Below, piece by piece: positions 45,309 through 55,907 of a stretch of DNA of 64,000 nt; within the stretch, counting starts at the first letter, position 1; each line of letters starts with the position of its first letter. The translations under genes and the position numbers were made by a program. Under the pieces are notes generated by a model. It searched no databases. It was not told the origin of the DNA and saw only the letters and a list, made by a program, of their open reading frames with translations. Source of the stretch: Clostridium sporogenes (GTDB lineage Bacteria; Bacillota; Clostridia; Clostridiales; Clostridiaceae); assembly GCF_001020205.1 (NCBI RefSeq), contig NZ_CP011663.1:1612001-1676000 (forward strand). The letters are read 5' to 3'.

Positions 45309-45980
45309 ATGATATTAGAACCAATTATTTTATCAGTGAAAATAGCTTTTATATCTACAATTTTTACATTTGTATTTGGTATACTATTGGCTAGAGTGAT
45401 TACTAAGTATAATTTTAGAGGGAAAGATATACTTGAGAGTTTAATTATTTTGCCAATGGTTCTTCCACCAACAATTACAGGTTATGGATTGCTTATTTTA
45501 ATGAGCAGGAGGAATTTTATAGGAAAATTTTTATATGAGAACTTTGGAATAACTATTATATTTACTCCTGTTGCAGCTTGTGTTGCAGCGATAATAGTTT
45601 CAATACCTTTAATGTATCAAAGTGCTAAAGCAGCATTTTTAAATATTGACCATATATATGAAAATGCAGCAAGAACACTTGGTGCAAGTGAATGGAGGGT
45701 GTTTATAAAGATAAGTTTTCCATTGGCATGGCCAGGTATAGTAAGTGGAAGTGTATTGTCCTTTGCAAGAGCTTTAGGAGAATTCGGAGCCACTTTAATG
45801 GTTGCAGGGAACATACCTGGTAAAACGCAGACTATACCTACTGCTATATATTTTGCTGTAGATAACGGATATACAAAAGTGGCAAATACACTTTTAGGGG
45901 TAGTTGTGGCATTTAGCTTTGTTTTAATATTTTCATTAAATTCATGGTTAAAAAAGAAGGACTATAAAAGGCTAAATTAA
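45309..45980 (+). CDS. modB: molybdate ABC transporter permease
   Basis: A 223-aa inner membrane protein with about five spans and the EAA-type loop ENAARTLGASEWRVFIKISFPLAWPGI that contacts the ATPase, typical of ModB. LPPTITGYGLLI is a conserved ModB stretch. It lies 9 bp after modA. modC follows after about 200 bp. Confidence 0.94.
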   Translation: MILEPIILSVKIAFISTIFTFVFGILLARVITKYNFRGKDILESLIILPMVLPPTITGYGLLILMSRRNFIGKFLYENFGITIIFTPVAACVAAIIVSIPLMYQSAKAAFLNIDHIYENAARTLGASEWRVFIKISFPLAWPGIVSGSVLSFARALGEFGATLMVAGNIPGKTQTIPTAIYFAVDNGYTKVANTLLGVVVAFSFVLIFSLNSWLKKKDYKRLN

Positions 45981-46177
45981 ATAGTATTTATAAAGACTTA
46001 GAGGCAGTATATTATGTTGGCATACAATTGACAAACATGATTACTGCTTTTAGTTATAATTGATGAAATTACATAATTCTTAAATAATATTGGAAGGAAA
46101 AGTTTATGAATTATTTACAATAATATTTGCAGTCAATTAATCCAATTTCAAAAAGGAATTTAAAGGAGTTTTCACAA

Positions 46178-46837
46178 ATGATAAAAATGGATATAGTTAA
46201 AAGTTTAAATAATTTTGACTTAAAATGTAAATTAAATTTAGGAAATGAAGTAGTTGCATTGCAAGGTTCTTCAGGATCAGGAAAAACAACTATTTTAGAT
46301 TGTATTGCAGGTATCAAAAATCCTAATAAGGGGATTATTAAGATTGATAATAAGACTGTTTTCTCTTCTTCAAAAAATATAAATTTACCAATAAAAGATA
46401 GGCATATAGGATATTTATTTCAAAACTATGCTTTGTTTCCTCACATGACTGTGGAAGAGAATATATTATTTGGAGTAAAAAATCAAAAAAATTATGATAT
46501 AAGTTATATAAAGTATATAACTGAAACATTTAAAATAGAACATCTTAAAGATAGAAAGCCCAATCAAATATCAGGTGGAGAAAAACAGAGAGTAGCCTTA
46601 GCAAGGGCTTTAGCAATAAAACCCAATGTGTTAATGTTAGATGAACCATTTTCATCATTGGACAAGGATACTAAAGAGGTGGTTTATAAAGAATTTATGG
46701 AATATAAAAAGAAGTTTAAAATAAGTATCATTTTAGTTACTCATAATTCTTATGAAGCAGAGTTGTTGGCGGATAGGTCCATAATTATTCATGAAGGAGT
46801 CCTTGTAAAAAGTAATGATGCTTTTAATATTGTGTAA
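46178..46837 (+). CDS. modC: molybdate-type ABC transporter ATP-binding protein, short form
   Basis: A 219-aa ATPase: Walker A GSSGSGKTT, signature ISGGEKQRVALARALA, Walker B VLMLDEPFSS and His-loop VTHN. It ends soon after, so the C-terminal Mop/TOBE regulatory domain of E. coli ModC is missing. The open frame extends to 46127, but AAAGGAG (46162-46168) fixes the start at ATG 46178. The position after modAB supports the assignment. Confidence 0.9.
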   Translation: MIKMDIVKSLNNFDLKCKLNLGNEVVALQGSSGSGKTTILDCIAGIKNPNKGIIKIDNKTVFSSSKNINLPIKDRHIGYLFQNYALFPHMTVEENILFGVKNQKNYDISYIKYITETFKIEHLKDRKPNQISGGEKQRVALARALAIKPNVLMLDEPFSSLDKDTKEVVYKEFMEYKKKFKISIILVTHNSYEAELLADRSIIIHEGVLVKSNDAFNIV

Positions 46838-46903
46838 AATGGTTTATAATAAAATAAATTTGTTTTTAAAACATAGCTAATAGATGAAGGGGACGATATA
46901 ATT

Positions 46904-47476
46904 ATGAAAAGTTTTTTGAAGACACTACTTATTGTATTCATATGCATAGTGATAGCAGGATTTGCATTTTTTAAGATGGCTACTTATCAAGGAGGAGACC
47001 AAGCAGAAAATTTAAGTGATAATTCCATTAAGAATGAAAATATATTAGACAAACTAAAAAATGTAGAATTTAGTAAAGGAACCTTAACAGTAAATGAAGA
47101 TGATGTAAATGAGATGTTAAAGGTTTATTTTCAAAATGAGAAAAATGTAGGAAGTATGTTAGTTAAATCTGTTAAAGTAGATACTAAAGATAATAAATTA
47201 AATTTATATGTACCAGTTAGATATAAGGGAATTGATTTACTTATGTCATCTAATGGAGATGTAAGTACAAGAGATGATAAAATAATTTATAAATTAGATA
47301 GTATAAAAATGGGGAAAATATCAGTGCCTAAAAGTATTCTTTTAGATGAAATAAAAAAATCAAATATTAGTAATATTGAAACTAATGGAGACGAAATAAT
47401 TATAGATAAAGGTATTACTAAAGTTAAAATGAAGGATATAAAAATTGAAGATGGAAAATTTAAGGTTAGTTTTTAA
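46904..47476 (+). CDS. YpmS-like membrane-anchored protein (DUF2140 type)
   Basis: A 190-aa protein with one N-terminal span (residues 6-27) and an extracytoplasmic domain with the LTVNEDDVNEMLKVYF and LNLYVPVRYKGIDLLMSSNGDVS pattern of the YpmS/DUF2140 family. The function is unknown. It is the only gene between modC and a strong terminator. Confidence 0.65.
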   Translation: MKSFLKTLLIVFICIVIAGFAFFKMATYQGGDQAENLSDNSIKNENILDKLKNVEFSKGTLTVNEDDVNEMLKVYFQNEKNVGSMLVKSVKVDTKDNKLNLYVPVRYKGIDLLMSSNGDVSTRDDKIIYKLDSIKMGKISVPKSILLDEIKKSNISNIETNGDEIIIDKGITKVKMKDIKIEDGKFKVSF

Positions 47477-47497
47477 AAATATGTTTTCATATTAGTT

Positions 47498-47560
47498 TTT
47501 CAGTGGCTATATGATTTAATATAAAATTAAAGTTAAATCATATAACCACTGAAATTTTTT
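47498..47560 (+). terminator. strong rho-independent terminator
   Basis: A 22-bp stem with one mismatch (47498-47519 with 47533-47554), then a T-run to 47560. Confidence 0.9.
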
Positions 47561-47570
47561 ATTTAAAATA

Positions 47571-47754
47571 TAAACAGAGTTCTTGGACTTAGAGGAAGTC
47601 TTTACTTTCCTAAAGCTTAGGAAATGGTTATTAAGGAACGTAAGATCTTTATTCCCACTTTGAAGAAAAGCAGAGAGTCCAAATCTTTGATTTGGTGCGA
47701 ATCCCTTTCACAGAGTACGATGGGAGTATTGGAGCGAGTAGTCATAGGATAAAT
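47571..47754 (-). repeat. dispersed double-hairpin repeat, copy 4 (reverse orientation, long form)
   Basis: Read on the minus strand it starts TTATCC (47747-47752), then GACTACTCGCTCC and ATACTCCCAT, carries a ~62-nt insert nearly identical to that of copy 3 at 51990-52178 and ends in AACTCTGTTT. It fills most of the gap between the YpmS-like gene and the patatin gene. The rest (47755-47954) is AT-rich with no gene. Confidence 0.75.
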
Positions 47755-47954
47755 GTGCTATTTATAAAACTGTTCTAAGCTAAAAATATTTACTTCTATA
47801 TAATTATATATTGTAATTATTAAAAGCAGGATATATTAGTTATATTATTAAAAGTATTTATTATGTATGTGTAGAATACAGATACATAAAAGTATATTAT
47901 GAGTTAAAGAAACATATTATAAGAATAAATCAATATATTCTAAGGTGAGTTTAT

Positions 47955-48875
47955 TTGTTAAAAGCAGATGGTGTTTTTCAAGGTGGTGGAGTTAAGGCTA
48001 CAGCTTTTACAGGAGCTATTTGTAGATTAGAAGAGGAAGGAATGATGTGGCAAAGGCTTGCAGGAACATCTGCAGGAGCTATAATAGCAGCTTTTTTAGC
48101 TGTAGGCTATAGAGGGAAAGAAATAAAAAAAATCATGTATGAATTAGATTATAAAAAAGTTGGAAATATAACTGCTATCAAAAAATTCCCTTTGGCCAAA
48201 AAGTCTTTAGGACTTATATTAGAAAAGGGTATTTTTAGTACAGTGTATATAGAAAAATACCTTGAAGAAGTGTTTAAGAATAAAGGAAAAACAAAGTTTA
48301 AACATATAAGTTTAAATAAAGAGTCCCCATTAAAGATAATAGCTTCAGATGTTACTAATAAAAGATTACTTATATTGCCAGATGATGTAAAAAAATATGG
48401 TATGGATCCTATGGAATTAGAAATAGCTAAAGCAGTAACAATGAGCATAAGCATTCCTTTCTTTTTTACACCAGTAAAGCTTAAATATATGGAAAAAGAA
48501 GCCTATATAGTAGATGGAGGAATAACTAGTAACTATCCTATATGGATATTTGATGTAAAGGACGTGCCTAGATGGCCAACATTTGGGTTTAAGTTAGGTA
48601 ATAGTGAAGAATTTAATAGAACTATAGAAAATAAGGATTTTATATCCTACATAGTAGATGTGGTAGAAACAACCATAGATTCCTATGATGAAAGTTATTT
48701 AAGTGATAAAGATAAAATTAGGACTATATCTATACCAGCCTTAGGAGTAAAAACTACAGAATTTAATATATCCTTAGAAACTAAGGAAAAATTATATAAA
48801 GAAGGTTATGAAAAAGCAGATGAATTTTTAAAAAAGTGGGATTTTAGAAGATATATAAGATCATATAGAATTTAG
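47955..48875 (+). CDS. patatin-like phospholipase family protein
   Basis: A 306-aa lipolytic acyl hydrolase. Oxyanion motif QGGGVKATAFTGA (residues 9-21), nucleophile Ser39 in GTSAG and catalytic Asp188 in VDGG are intact, so it is probably active as a Ser-Asp dyad esterase or phospholipase. There is no signal peptide. It starts at TTG 47955 behind TAAGGTGAG. A small unknown gene follows. Confidence 0.9.
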   Translation: MLKADGVFQGGGVKATAFTGAICRLEEEGMMWQRLAGTSAGAIIAAFLAVGYRGKEIKKIMYELDYKKVGNITAIKKFPLAKKSLGLILEKGIFSTVYIEKYLEEVFKNKGKTKFKHISLNKESPLKIIASDVTNKRLLILPDDVKKYGMDPMELEIAKAVTMSISIPFFFTPVKLKYMEKEAYIVDGGITSNYPIWIFDVKDVPRWPTFGFKLGNSEEFNRTIENKDFISYIVDVVETTIDSYDESYLSDKDKIRTISIPALGVKTTEFNISLETKEKLYKEGYEKADEFLKKWDFRRYIRSYRI

Positions 48876-48966
48876 CACTTTAAATTTGTTAATAATTTTT
48901 ATAAATATTTATTTAAAAGTTACTTATACTAAGGATATAAACTTAATAAATTCAGGAGGTATTATT

Positions 48967-49122
48967 ATGAAGCCAAAAGAAAAAAGAGAATGGACAGAAG
49001 AAAATTATTTGGCTAACGGGCATAAGACTCAAAACCAGTGGGCAAAAAATAAGCTTAATACTACTATAAAAGAACCAGGTATGAATGAAAGTGGCATAGA
49101 AGCAAAAAAGAAAGGATACTAA
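48967..49122 (+). CDS. 51-aa hydrophilic protein of unknown function
   Basis: The RBS CAGGAGG sits 8 nt before ATG 48967, and the 51-aa product (begins MKPKEKREWTEENYLANGH) is strongly charged and has no membrane span. The frame is open further upstream to 48886, but that part is hydrophobic and has no RBS. No family was recognised. A good terminator follows within 60 bp, which supports a real short gene, perhaps co-transcribed with the patatin gene. Confidence 0.75.
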   Translation: MKPKEKREWTEENYLANGHKTQNQWAKNKLNTTIKEPGMNESGIEAKKKGY

Positions 49123-49173
49123 TTTATATTAAAATGTTTTTATAGATAAAGTTCCCTTAAATAAAAATCGATT

Positions 49174-49222
49174 ACTTCTTTCTGGTAATAATTAAAAGTA
49201 TAAAACCAGAAAGAAGTTTTTT
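49174..49222 (+). terminator. rho-independent terminator
   Basis: ACTTCTTTCTGGT (49174-49186) pairs perfectly with ACCAGAAAGAAGT (49205-49217), followed by TTTTTA. Confidence 0.88.
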
Positions 49223-49242
49223 ATTTAAAAACAAGTATTATA

Positions 49243-49322
49243 TCAAAATTTTATAGAAAAAATTTAATTTATTTGAATTCCATATAATTGTAGAAAATTT
49301 ATTATTGCAATGCTAAAATACA
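49243..49322 (+). promoter_or_regulatory. conserved upstream box of the first MtaA-type gene
   Basis: About 80 nt is shared with 58533-58614 upstream of the fourth MtaA-type gene. The last 40 nt (49283-49322, core TATAATTGTAGAAAATTTAT ... CAATGCTAAAATACA) differ at only two positions. TGCTAAAAT resembles an extended -10. It is probably a shared promoter or operator. Confidence 0.6.
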
Positions 49323-49417
49323 CAGTTGGAAGTAATAATTCAAAATTAAATATAATAAGTGTTTTAGTATATTATAAATTGCTAAAACAATATTTTTATT
49401 AGAAAGGAGTGTGTTAA

Positions 49418-50470
<1,053 letters not shown>

Positions 50471-50517
50471 AAAAGGATTTAGAAAATAACTTTAAATTAA
50501 GATGAGGAGAGTTTTAA

Positions 50518-51915
50518 ATGGGAAATACAAATGAAAATAAAGGAAATGGAAAAGCTCTTATACCCTTTGCTATTTTTGTGTTAGTGTATTTATGCTCAGG
50601 AGTTATATTATCTATTATGGGAGTAGAAATGGCATTCTATCAATTTCCAGCTCCAATTGCAGTAGTAATAGGAATAATATTTGCATTTATTTTAATACAA
50701 GGAACTTTAGATGAAAAAATGGACAGCTTTATTAAAGGATGTGGAGACGAGAATATAATAATAATGTGTATTATATATCTTTTGGCTGGTGGATTTTCAG
50801 CAGTTTCTAAAGCAATGGGTGGAGCTGATGCTACAGTAAATTTAGGATTAACTTTAATACCACCTCAATTTATTGTAGTAGGTATATTTTTAATATCTGC
50901 ATTTATTTCTATTGCAACAGGAACATCAGTAGGAACTGTTGTTGCAGTAGGGCCTATAGCTGTTCAGTTAGCAGCAAAAGCAGGATTAAATATGCCATTA
51001 GCATTAGGAGCGCTAGTTGGTGGAGCTTTATATGGAGATAATTTATCAATTATATCAGATACAACTATAGCTTCTACAAGGACTCAAGGGGTAGATATGA
51101 AAGATAAATTTAGAGCAAACTTTGGCTTTGCTACGGCAGCAGCTTTAGTTACAATAGCTTTTTTATTTATATTTGGAAAGCCAGTAACTACACCAAAAAT
51201 GGTAAGTCATTCATTTAATTTAATAAAAATAATTCCTTATATGTTTGTTTTAATAGCCGCCATAGCTGGGAAAAATGTATTTGCAGTATTGATGGGTGGA
51301 ATAATACTTTCTGGAGCTATTGGAATTGGTTATGGAGACTTCACAATTTTAGGATTTGCAAAGGAAGTTTATGGAGGATTTACAGGGATGTTTGATGTTT
51401 TTTCATTATCACTGTTAACTGGAGGACTTGCTAATATGGTATCTAAAGGTGGTGGTCTTGACTGGCTTTTATACAAGGTAAATAAAATGATAAAAGGTAA
51501 AAAATCTGCTGAATTAGGAATGAGCTCACTTGTAGCATTAACAGATGCAGCTACAGCAAATAATACGGTTTCTATAATTGTTTGTGGTGAATTGTCAAAG
51601 GAAATATCAAAAGAATATAAAATAGATCCAAGAAAAACTGCAGCTCTTCTAAGTACATTTTCAATGGTAATGCAAGGAATAATACCATATGGAGCTCAAC
51701 TTTTAATAGCGGGCAGTTTTACTAAAGGCTCAGTTAGCCCAGTTCAAATTGTACCTTATATGTGGTATCCATTTATATTGGGCATATTTGGTGTGATTTT
51801 CATATTAACTCCTTTTGGAAATGGTTATTTAAAGAAACATCCTTGGGATTTTGGAAAAAATAAACCTGCGGTAAAGGGAAGTTTTGAAAATAGTGAATCT
51901 GTAGAAAAGGCATAA
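50518..51915 (+). CDS. NhaC family Na+/H+ antiporter-like transporter
   Basis: A 465-aa protein with about 11-12 spans. The NhaC motifs ATGTSVGTVVAVGPIA and GALYGDNLSIISDTTIASTRTQG are present, and LTDAATANNTVSI follows. Some members exchange organic ions (malate/lactate, amino acids), so in this setting it may carry the methylated substrate or product rather than only Na+. It lies directly behind the first MtaA-type gene and is followed by a hairpin and a structured repeat. Confidence 0.85.
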   Translation: MGNTNENKGNGKALIPFAIFVLVYLCSGVILSIMGVEMAFYQFPAPIAVVIGIIFAFILIQGTLDEKMDSFIKGCGDENIIIMCIIYLLAGGFSAVSKAMGGADATVNLGLTLIPPQFIVVGIFLISAFISIATGTSVGTVVAVGPIAVQLAAKAGLNMPLALGALVGGALYGDNLSIISDTTIASTRTQGVDMKDKFRANFGFATAAALVTIAFLFIFGKPVTTPKMVSHSFNLIKIIPYMFVLIAAIAGKNVFAVLMGGIILSGAIGIGYGDFTILGFAKEVYGGFTGMFDVFSLSLLTGGLANMVSKGGGLDWLLYKVNKMIKGKKSAELGMSSLVALTDAATANNTVSIIVCGELSKEISKEYKIDPRKTAALLSTFSMVMQGIIPYGAQLLIAGSFTKGSVSPVQIVPYMWYPFILGIFGVIFILTPFGNGYLKKHPWDFGKNKPAVKGSFENSESVEKA

Positions 51916-51925
51916 ATTGATTCAA

Positions 51926-51963
51926 AGGACAAACTCATGAATAAATTTTTATGTGTTTGTCCT
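51926..51963 (+). terminator. hairpin after the NhaC-type gene
   Basis: AGGACAAAC (51926-51934) pairs with GTTTGTCCT (51955-51963) over a 20-nt loop. A T-run follows weakly. Confidence 0.55.
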
Positions 51964-51989
51964 CATACACTTATTTTTCATATGAATAT

Positions 51990-52178
51990 TTTATCCGATG
52001 ACTACCCGCTCTAATACTCCCATGGCACTCTGTGAAAGCGATTCGCACCAAATCAAAGATTTGGACTCCCTGCTTTTCTTCAAAGTGGGAGTAAAGAGCG
52101 GCTATGTCCCTGGATAACAATTTCTAAGCTTTAGATGGAGTAAAAACTCCCTCTGAAGCCAAGAAATCTGTTTATAAT
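51990..52178 (+). repeat. dispersed double-hairpin repeat, copy 3 (long form)
   Basis: TTATCC (51991-51996) pairs with GGATAA. CGCTCT/AGAGCG and ACTCCCA/TGGGAGT extend the first hairpin around a ~62-nt insert that itself contains AAATC/GATTT. The second hairpin uses ATTTCT/AGAAAT, GCTT/AAGC and the apical GGAGTAAAAACTCC. It ends CTGTTTATAA. This is the best preserved copy. Confidence 0.78.
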
Positions 52179-52237
52179 TGTAATTTTTATTTCGGCAAAG
52201 AAAATATAATTAATTTTATATAGAAAGGGGGAATCTT

Positions 52238-53968
52238 ATGGCTAGGATTACTTTCCCTAAAAATAATTTAGAACTAGATGTTCAAAATGGGACAAAACTT
52301 ATAGAATGTATAAGAAAAGCAGGTCTTTATATAGAAGCACCTTGTAATGGAAAAGGTAAATGTGGTAAATGTAAAGTTATAGCAAGAGGCAATCTTTCTC
52401 CTAAGACAAAAGAAGAGGAAAAGTTCACAGAAGAAGAACATGTTAGACTTGCTTGCATATGTGAAGTAATGGGTGATGCCAAAATAGAACTAATAGAAAA
52501 AGATAAAAATAAAAAATTAAAAACTATTAATCAGGGTTTTTCTATAGAAAAACAGCTAGATAGTAAAATAAAAAAAATAGAACTAAAAGGTGTAGGTGAA
52601 AAGACCAATAGACCTTATAAAAATACTCTAAATTTTAAAGCAGAAAAATTAAGTGTCTTAAAAAGAATAGGGGAAATAGAAAAAAATAAGGAAAAAGATT
52701 TATGTGGAGTTATCCATAAAGAAGAGTTAATAGATATAATAAATAAAGATAAATCTGTTTTGGCTGTGGCAGTGGATATAGGAACTACAGGTTTATCTGC
52801 TTATCTTTTAAATTTAGAAGATGGACAAATTTTAAATAAAATGTCAGATTTAAATCCTCAGACAGAATACGGAGGAGATGTATTATCTAGAATAACTTAT
52901 TGCATGGAAAATAAAGATGGTATAGAAATTTTATCTAAATGCATAAGAAAAAAGATAAATTCTATGGTAGAAGAATTAATAGGTACGAATTATAAGAGAA
53001 AAAGTGTATATGAAATAGCTATAGCAGCTAATACTACTATGCTTCATCTTTTTACAGGAATTAGTCCAAATACCATAGCCAAAGCACCCTATAGATCTAT
53101 ATTTTTAGATCAATTAGAAATAAAAGCTAAGGATATGGATATAGAAATAAATGAGGAAGGAAATGTTATGTTACTCCCATCACTATCTTCCTATGTAGGG
53201 GCTGATATTGTGGCGGGAATTGTGGCTATAGATTTTCAAAATAAAAAACATCCAGCTATATTTATAGATATAGGAACTAATGGTGAATTGGCAGCTATTT
53301 ATAAGGGGAGTATGTCAGCTTCATCTACCGCAGCAGGACCAGCCTTTGAGGGGATGAATATTTCCTGTGGTTCAAGGGCTGAAGAGGGTGCTATAGATAG
53401 TTTTTCTATAGATGAAGAATATAACATTAAATATTCAACTATTGGCGATGAAGAAGCTAAAAGTATTTGCGGTAGTGGACTTATGGATGTTATGGCAGCA
53501 TTAATAAAAAGTAAAGTAGTTATGACTAGTGGAAGATTTAATAAAAATATGCCAGATGACTTAAAAGAAAGATTAAAAGATAAGAGGTTTTATATAACAG
53601 AGAAGGTTTATATATCTCAAAGTGATATAAGACAAATGCAGCTGGCTAAAGGCGCAATATCCTCAGGAGTTACTATGCTTTTAAAAGAAATAGATGCTAA
53701 TATTGAGGACATAGAAGAGGCAGTAATTGCAGGAGCCTTTGGATATCATATAAATCCAGAAAGTATAAAAACATTAGGAATAATACCAAAGGGATTTAAA
53801 GGTAAAATAACTTTTGTAGGAAACTCTTCTATAGAAGGAGCAAGATTATCTTTACTAAATAAGGATATTTCAAAATCTATGGTAGATATAAGAGAAAGTA
53901 TAAAAGTTATAGAACTTTCCACAAGGGAAGATTTCCAAGATTATTTTGTAAAAGCTTTAAGTTTTTAA
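52238..53968 (+). CDS. reductive activator of corrinoid proteins (RACo/RamA-like), 2Fe-2S plus ASKHA ATPase
   Basis: A 576-aa protein. The N-terminal [2Fe-2S] ferredoxin-like domain has Cys36, Cys42, Cys45 and Cys73. After a linker (~residues 95-180) comes an ASKHA-type ATPase fold (AVAVDIGTTGLSAYLLNL, FIDIGTNGELAAI, GSGLMDVMAALI) of the DUF4445/RACo family. These proteins use ATP to re-reduce oxidised Co(II) corrinoid to Co(I). The target here is surely the corrinoid protein at 55908. Archaeal RamA uses 4Fe-4S clusters, so RACo of acetogens is the closer model. Confidence 0.88.
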   Translation: MARITFPKNNLELDVQNGTKLIECIRKAGLYIEAPCNGKGKCGKCKVIARGNLSPKTKEEEKFTEEEHVRLACICEVMGDAKIELIEKDKNKKLKTINQGFSIEKQLDSKIKKIELKGVGEKTNRPYKNTLNFKAEKLSVLKRIGEIEKNKEKDLCGVIHKEELIDIINKDKSVLAVAVDIGTTGLSAYLLNLEDGQILNKMSDLNPQTEYGGDVLSRITYCMENKDGIEILSKCIRKKINSMVEELIGTNYKRKSVYEIAIAANTTMLHLFTGISPNTIAKAPYRSIFLDQLEIKAKDMDIEINEEGNVMLLPSLSSYVGADIVAGIVAIDFQNKKHPAIFIDIGTNGELAAIYKGSMSASSTAAGPAFEGMNISCGSRAEEGAIDSFSIDEEYNIKYSTIGDEEAKSICGSGLMDVMAALIKSKVVMTSGRFNKNMPDDLKERLKDKRFYITEKVYISQSDIRQMQLAKGAISSGVTMLLKEIDANIEDIEEAVIAGAFGYHINPESIKTLGIIPKGFKGKITFVGNSSIEGARLSLLNKDISKSMVDIRESIKVIELSTREDFQDYFVKALSF

Positions 53969-54055
53969 TGAAATATTAAGATTCAGATGTATTTTAATAA
54001 CCAAAATATATAATTTAAATTTTACCATTAGGTAAGTCTTAATGGAGTGATTAAA

Positions 54056-54985
54056 ATGATAAAAGTAAATTTGATTTCAGGTTTTTTGGGAGCAGGAAAA
54101 ACTACTTTAATAAAAAAGATTCTGGAAAATGTGAAAGAAGAAAAAGTAATAATAATAGAAAATGAATTTGGGGAAGTAGCTATAGATGGAGACTTAATAA
54201 AAAAAGAGGGCTTTGATGTATTTGAACTAAGAAGTGGATGTATTTGTTGCATGATGAAACAAGACTTTGAGGATTCTCTAGAAAAGGTAATAGAAGAATA
54301 TAAACCAGATAGAATAATAATAGAACCTACAGGGATAAGTTCACTAAGTCAACTATTAGATATATTAGAAAAGGATAACTTTAAAAATAGAATTAATATT
54401 AACTCAGTAATAACTGTAGTAGATGTTACAAGTTATTTAGAAGAAAAGGATGCCTTTGGAGAATTTTATATGGATCAAGTAGAAAATGCAGAAATACTAA
54501 TAGTAAGTAAAACGCAAATGGTGGATAAAAGCACTTTAAAAAAAGTGAAAGAATCCTTAAGGAAGTTCAATAAAAAAGCCCATATAATAACATTGCCCTT
54601 TGAAGAATTTAATAAGGAATATATACTAAATTTTTTAGATGAGGGTTTATCAATGGATATAGAAAGAACCCCTGTAGAAGTTATGATGTCTACAGAGGAT
54701 GGGTTTGAAAGTTTAGGTATAAAAACTAATAAAATATTTGAAATAAATGAAATGAATGAAATTGTAAGTAAATTATTTACTGGCAAATATGGAAATGTAA
54801 TAAGAATAAAAGGTTTTTTAAATGGGAAAGAAGAAATAATTCAAATCAATTGTACTAAAAAGGTTCATAACATAGAAAAAACTAAAGATAAAGAAGATTT
54901 AAAGATTTGTATAATAGGACAAAATCTATGCGAAGAGGAAATCAAATTTTTATTTAAAGAAAAATACAAAATAAAAAGATTATAG
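54056..54985 (+). CDS. CobW/G3E family GTPase (metal chaperone type)
   Basis: A 309-aa G3E GTPase: P-loop GFLGAGKTT (residues 9-17), the metal-binding GCICC motif (61-65, Cys62, 64, 65), EPTGISSLSQL and a C-terminal CobW-C-like domain. Family members deliver Zn, Co or other metals. In this island the likely clients are the zinc-dependent MtaA-type enzymes or cobalamin metabolism (inference). ATG 54056 has TGGAG 7-9 nt upstream. The in-frame GTG at 54047 lies within the RBS. Confidence 0.85.
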   Translation: MIKVNLISGFLGAGKTTLIKKILENVKEEKVIIIENEFGEVAIDGDLIKKEGFDVFELRSGCICCMMKQDFEDSLEKVIEEYKPDRIIIEPTGISSLSQLLDILEKDNFKNRININSVITVVDVTSYLEEKDAFGEFYMDQVENAEILIVSKTQMVDKSTLKKVKESLRKFNKKAHIITLPFEEFNKEYILNFLDEGLSMDIERTPVEVMMSTEDGFESLGIKTNKIFEINEMNEIVSKLFTGKYGNVIRIKGFLNGKEEIIQINCTKKVHNIEKTKDKEDLKICIIGQNLCEEEIKFLFKEKYKIKRL

Positions 54986-55009
54986 AATATTTTTAAAGGA
55001 GTAATATTA

Positions 55010-55882
55010 ATGGATTATGATGTGAACTTTAAGTGTGTTTTAGATACAGGAGAAGAGATACCCAAAGAGGCTGTAGAAAAGGCAGGAGTAAAATTTCCTG
55101 ATGTGCATAAAAATGCTCAGGATATGGCGGTACTTTCTAAGACCATAAGACAATATAATAAGGATATTTTTTCCATAGTTCCCTTTTGTATGACAGTAGA
55201 AGCTGAAGCATTAGGCGGGGAAATAAACCTAGGGGATGAAAAAGCTGGGCCAAGAGTTTCCACTTATACATTTAAAACTATTGAGGATTTAAAGAATTTA
55301 AAAGAGATAGATTTTAAAACCAAAAGAATATCTGAAGTTTTAAAATCAGTAGAAATATTAAAACAGCAAGGGGAAACCGTAATAATGGATGTACAGGGAC
55401 CCTTTACTATAATAAGTTCTTTAATAGAGCCGAGGATTTTTTATAAAGCAGTAAGAAAAAATAAAGATGAAGTAGAAAGACTTATGAAAATAGTAGAAGA
55501 AAGCTCAGTGGAATTTATAAAGGAAGGAGTAAAAAGAGGTGCAGATATAATATCCTTTGGAGATTCTGCTGGAACTTTGGATATATTAGGACCAAAAATG
55601 TATAAAGAATTAGGTGGTAAATATACCTATAATGTTTTAAAAGAAGCTAAAAATTATCTAGAAGACTCTGTAATACATCTTTGTGGTATAACTTCCTCTT
55701 CATTAGATAGGGGAGGATTTATAAAGTCAAATCCCATAGAAGTACCAGAAGGAATCAGTTATGGACAGGCGTTAAATTATATTATAAGAGAAAACAAGAA
55801 TATAAAAATATTAGGTCATAATTGTTTAAGAAAAACAACTAAGCCAATGAAAAAAGCTATAGTATGGGAAATAAAATTATAA
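55010..55882 (+). CDS. UroD/MtaA-type corrinoid methyltransferase, paralogue 2 (short)
   Basis: A 290-aa protein, shorter than its relatives (340-360 aa). The usual N-terminal segment with the xxxERxxxxL helix is missing and alignment begins at FPDVHKNAQDMA. VPFCMTVEAEALGGEINLGD matches paralogue 3 (56797) closely. Candidate zinc ligands are HLCG and HNCLRKT. Reading through from the CobW gene leaves 24 bp. AAAGGAG precedes the ATG. Probably one of the two methyl-transfer partners of the corrinoid protein that follows 25 bp later. Confidence 0.8.
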   Translation: MDYDVNFKCVLDTGEEIPKEAVEKAGVKFPDVHKNAQDMAVLSKTIRQYNKDIFSIVPFCMTVEAEALGGEINLGDEKAGPRVSTYTFKTIEDLKNLKEIDFKTKRISEVLKSVEILKQQGETVIMDVQGPFTIISSLIEPRIFYKAVRKNKDEVERLMKIVEESSVEFIKEGVKRGADIISFGDSAGTLDILGPKMYKELGGKYTYNVLKEAKNYLEDSVIHLCGITSSSLDRGGFIKSNPIEVPEGISYGQALNYIIRENKNIKILGHNCLRKTTKPMKKAIVWEIKL

Positions 55883-55907
55883 TAAAAATATTAAGGAGGA
55901 AAAGTAA

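Noticed and set aside
45981..46177. Moco riboswitch or ModE operator between modB and modC
   Set aside because: A weak pairing (GCAGTA/TACTGC near 46005-46050) was noticed but no conserved motif of either type could be supported.
48886..48966. 27-residue N-terminal extension of the small protein
   Set aside because: The extension has no RBS, while AGGAGG stands at the right distance from the internal ATG 48967.
49123..49417. Cobalamin or SAM riboswitch before the corrinoid island
   Set aside because: No B12-box or S-box core sequences could be recognised, only a terminator and the conserved promoter-like box.
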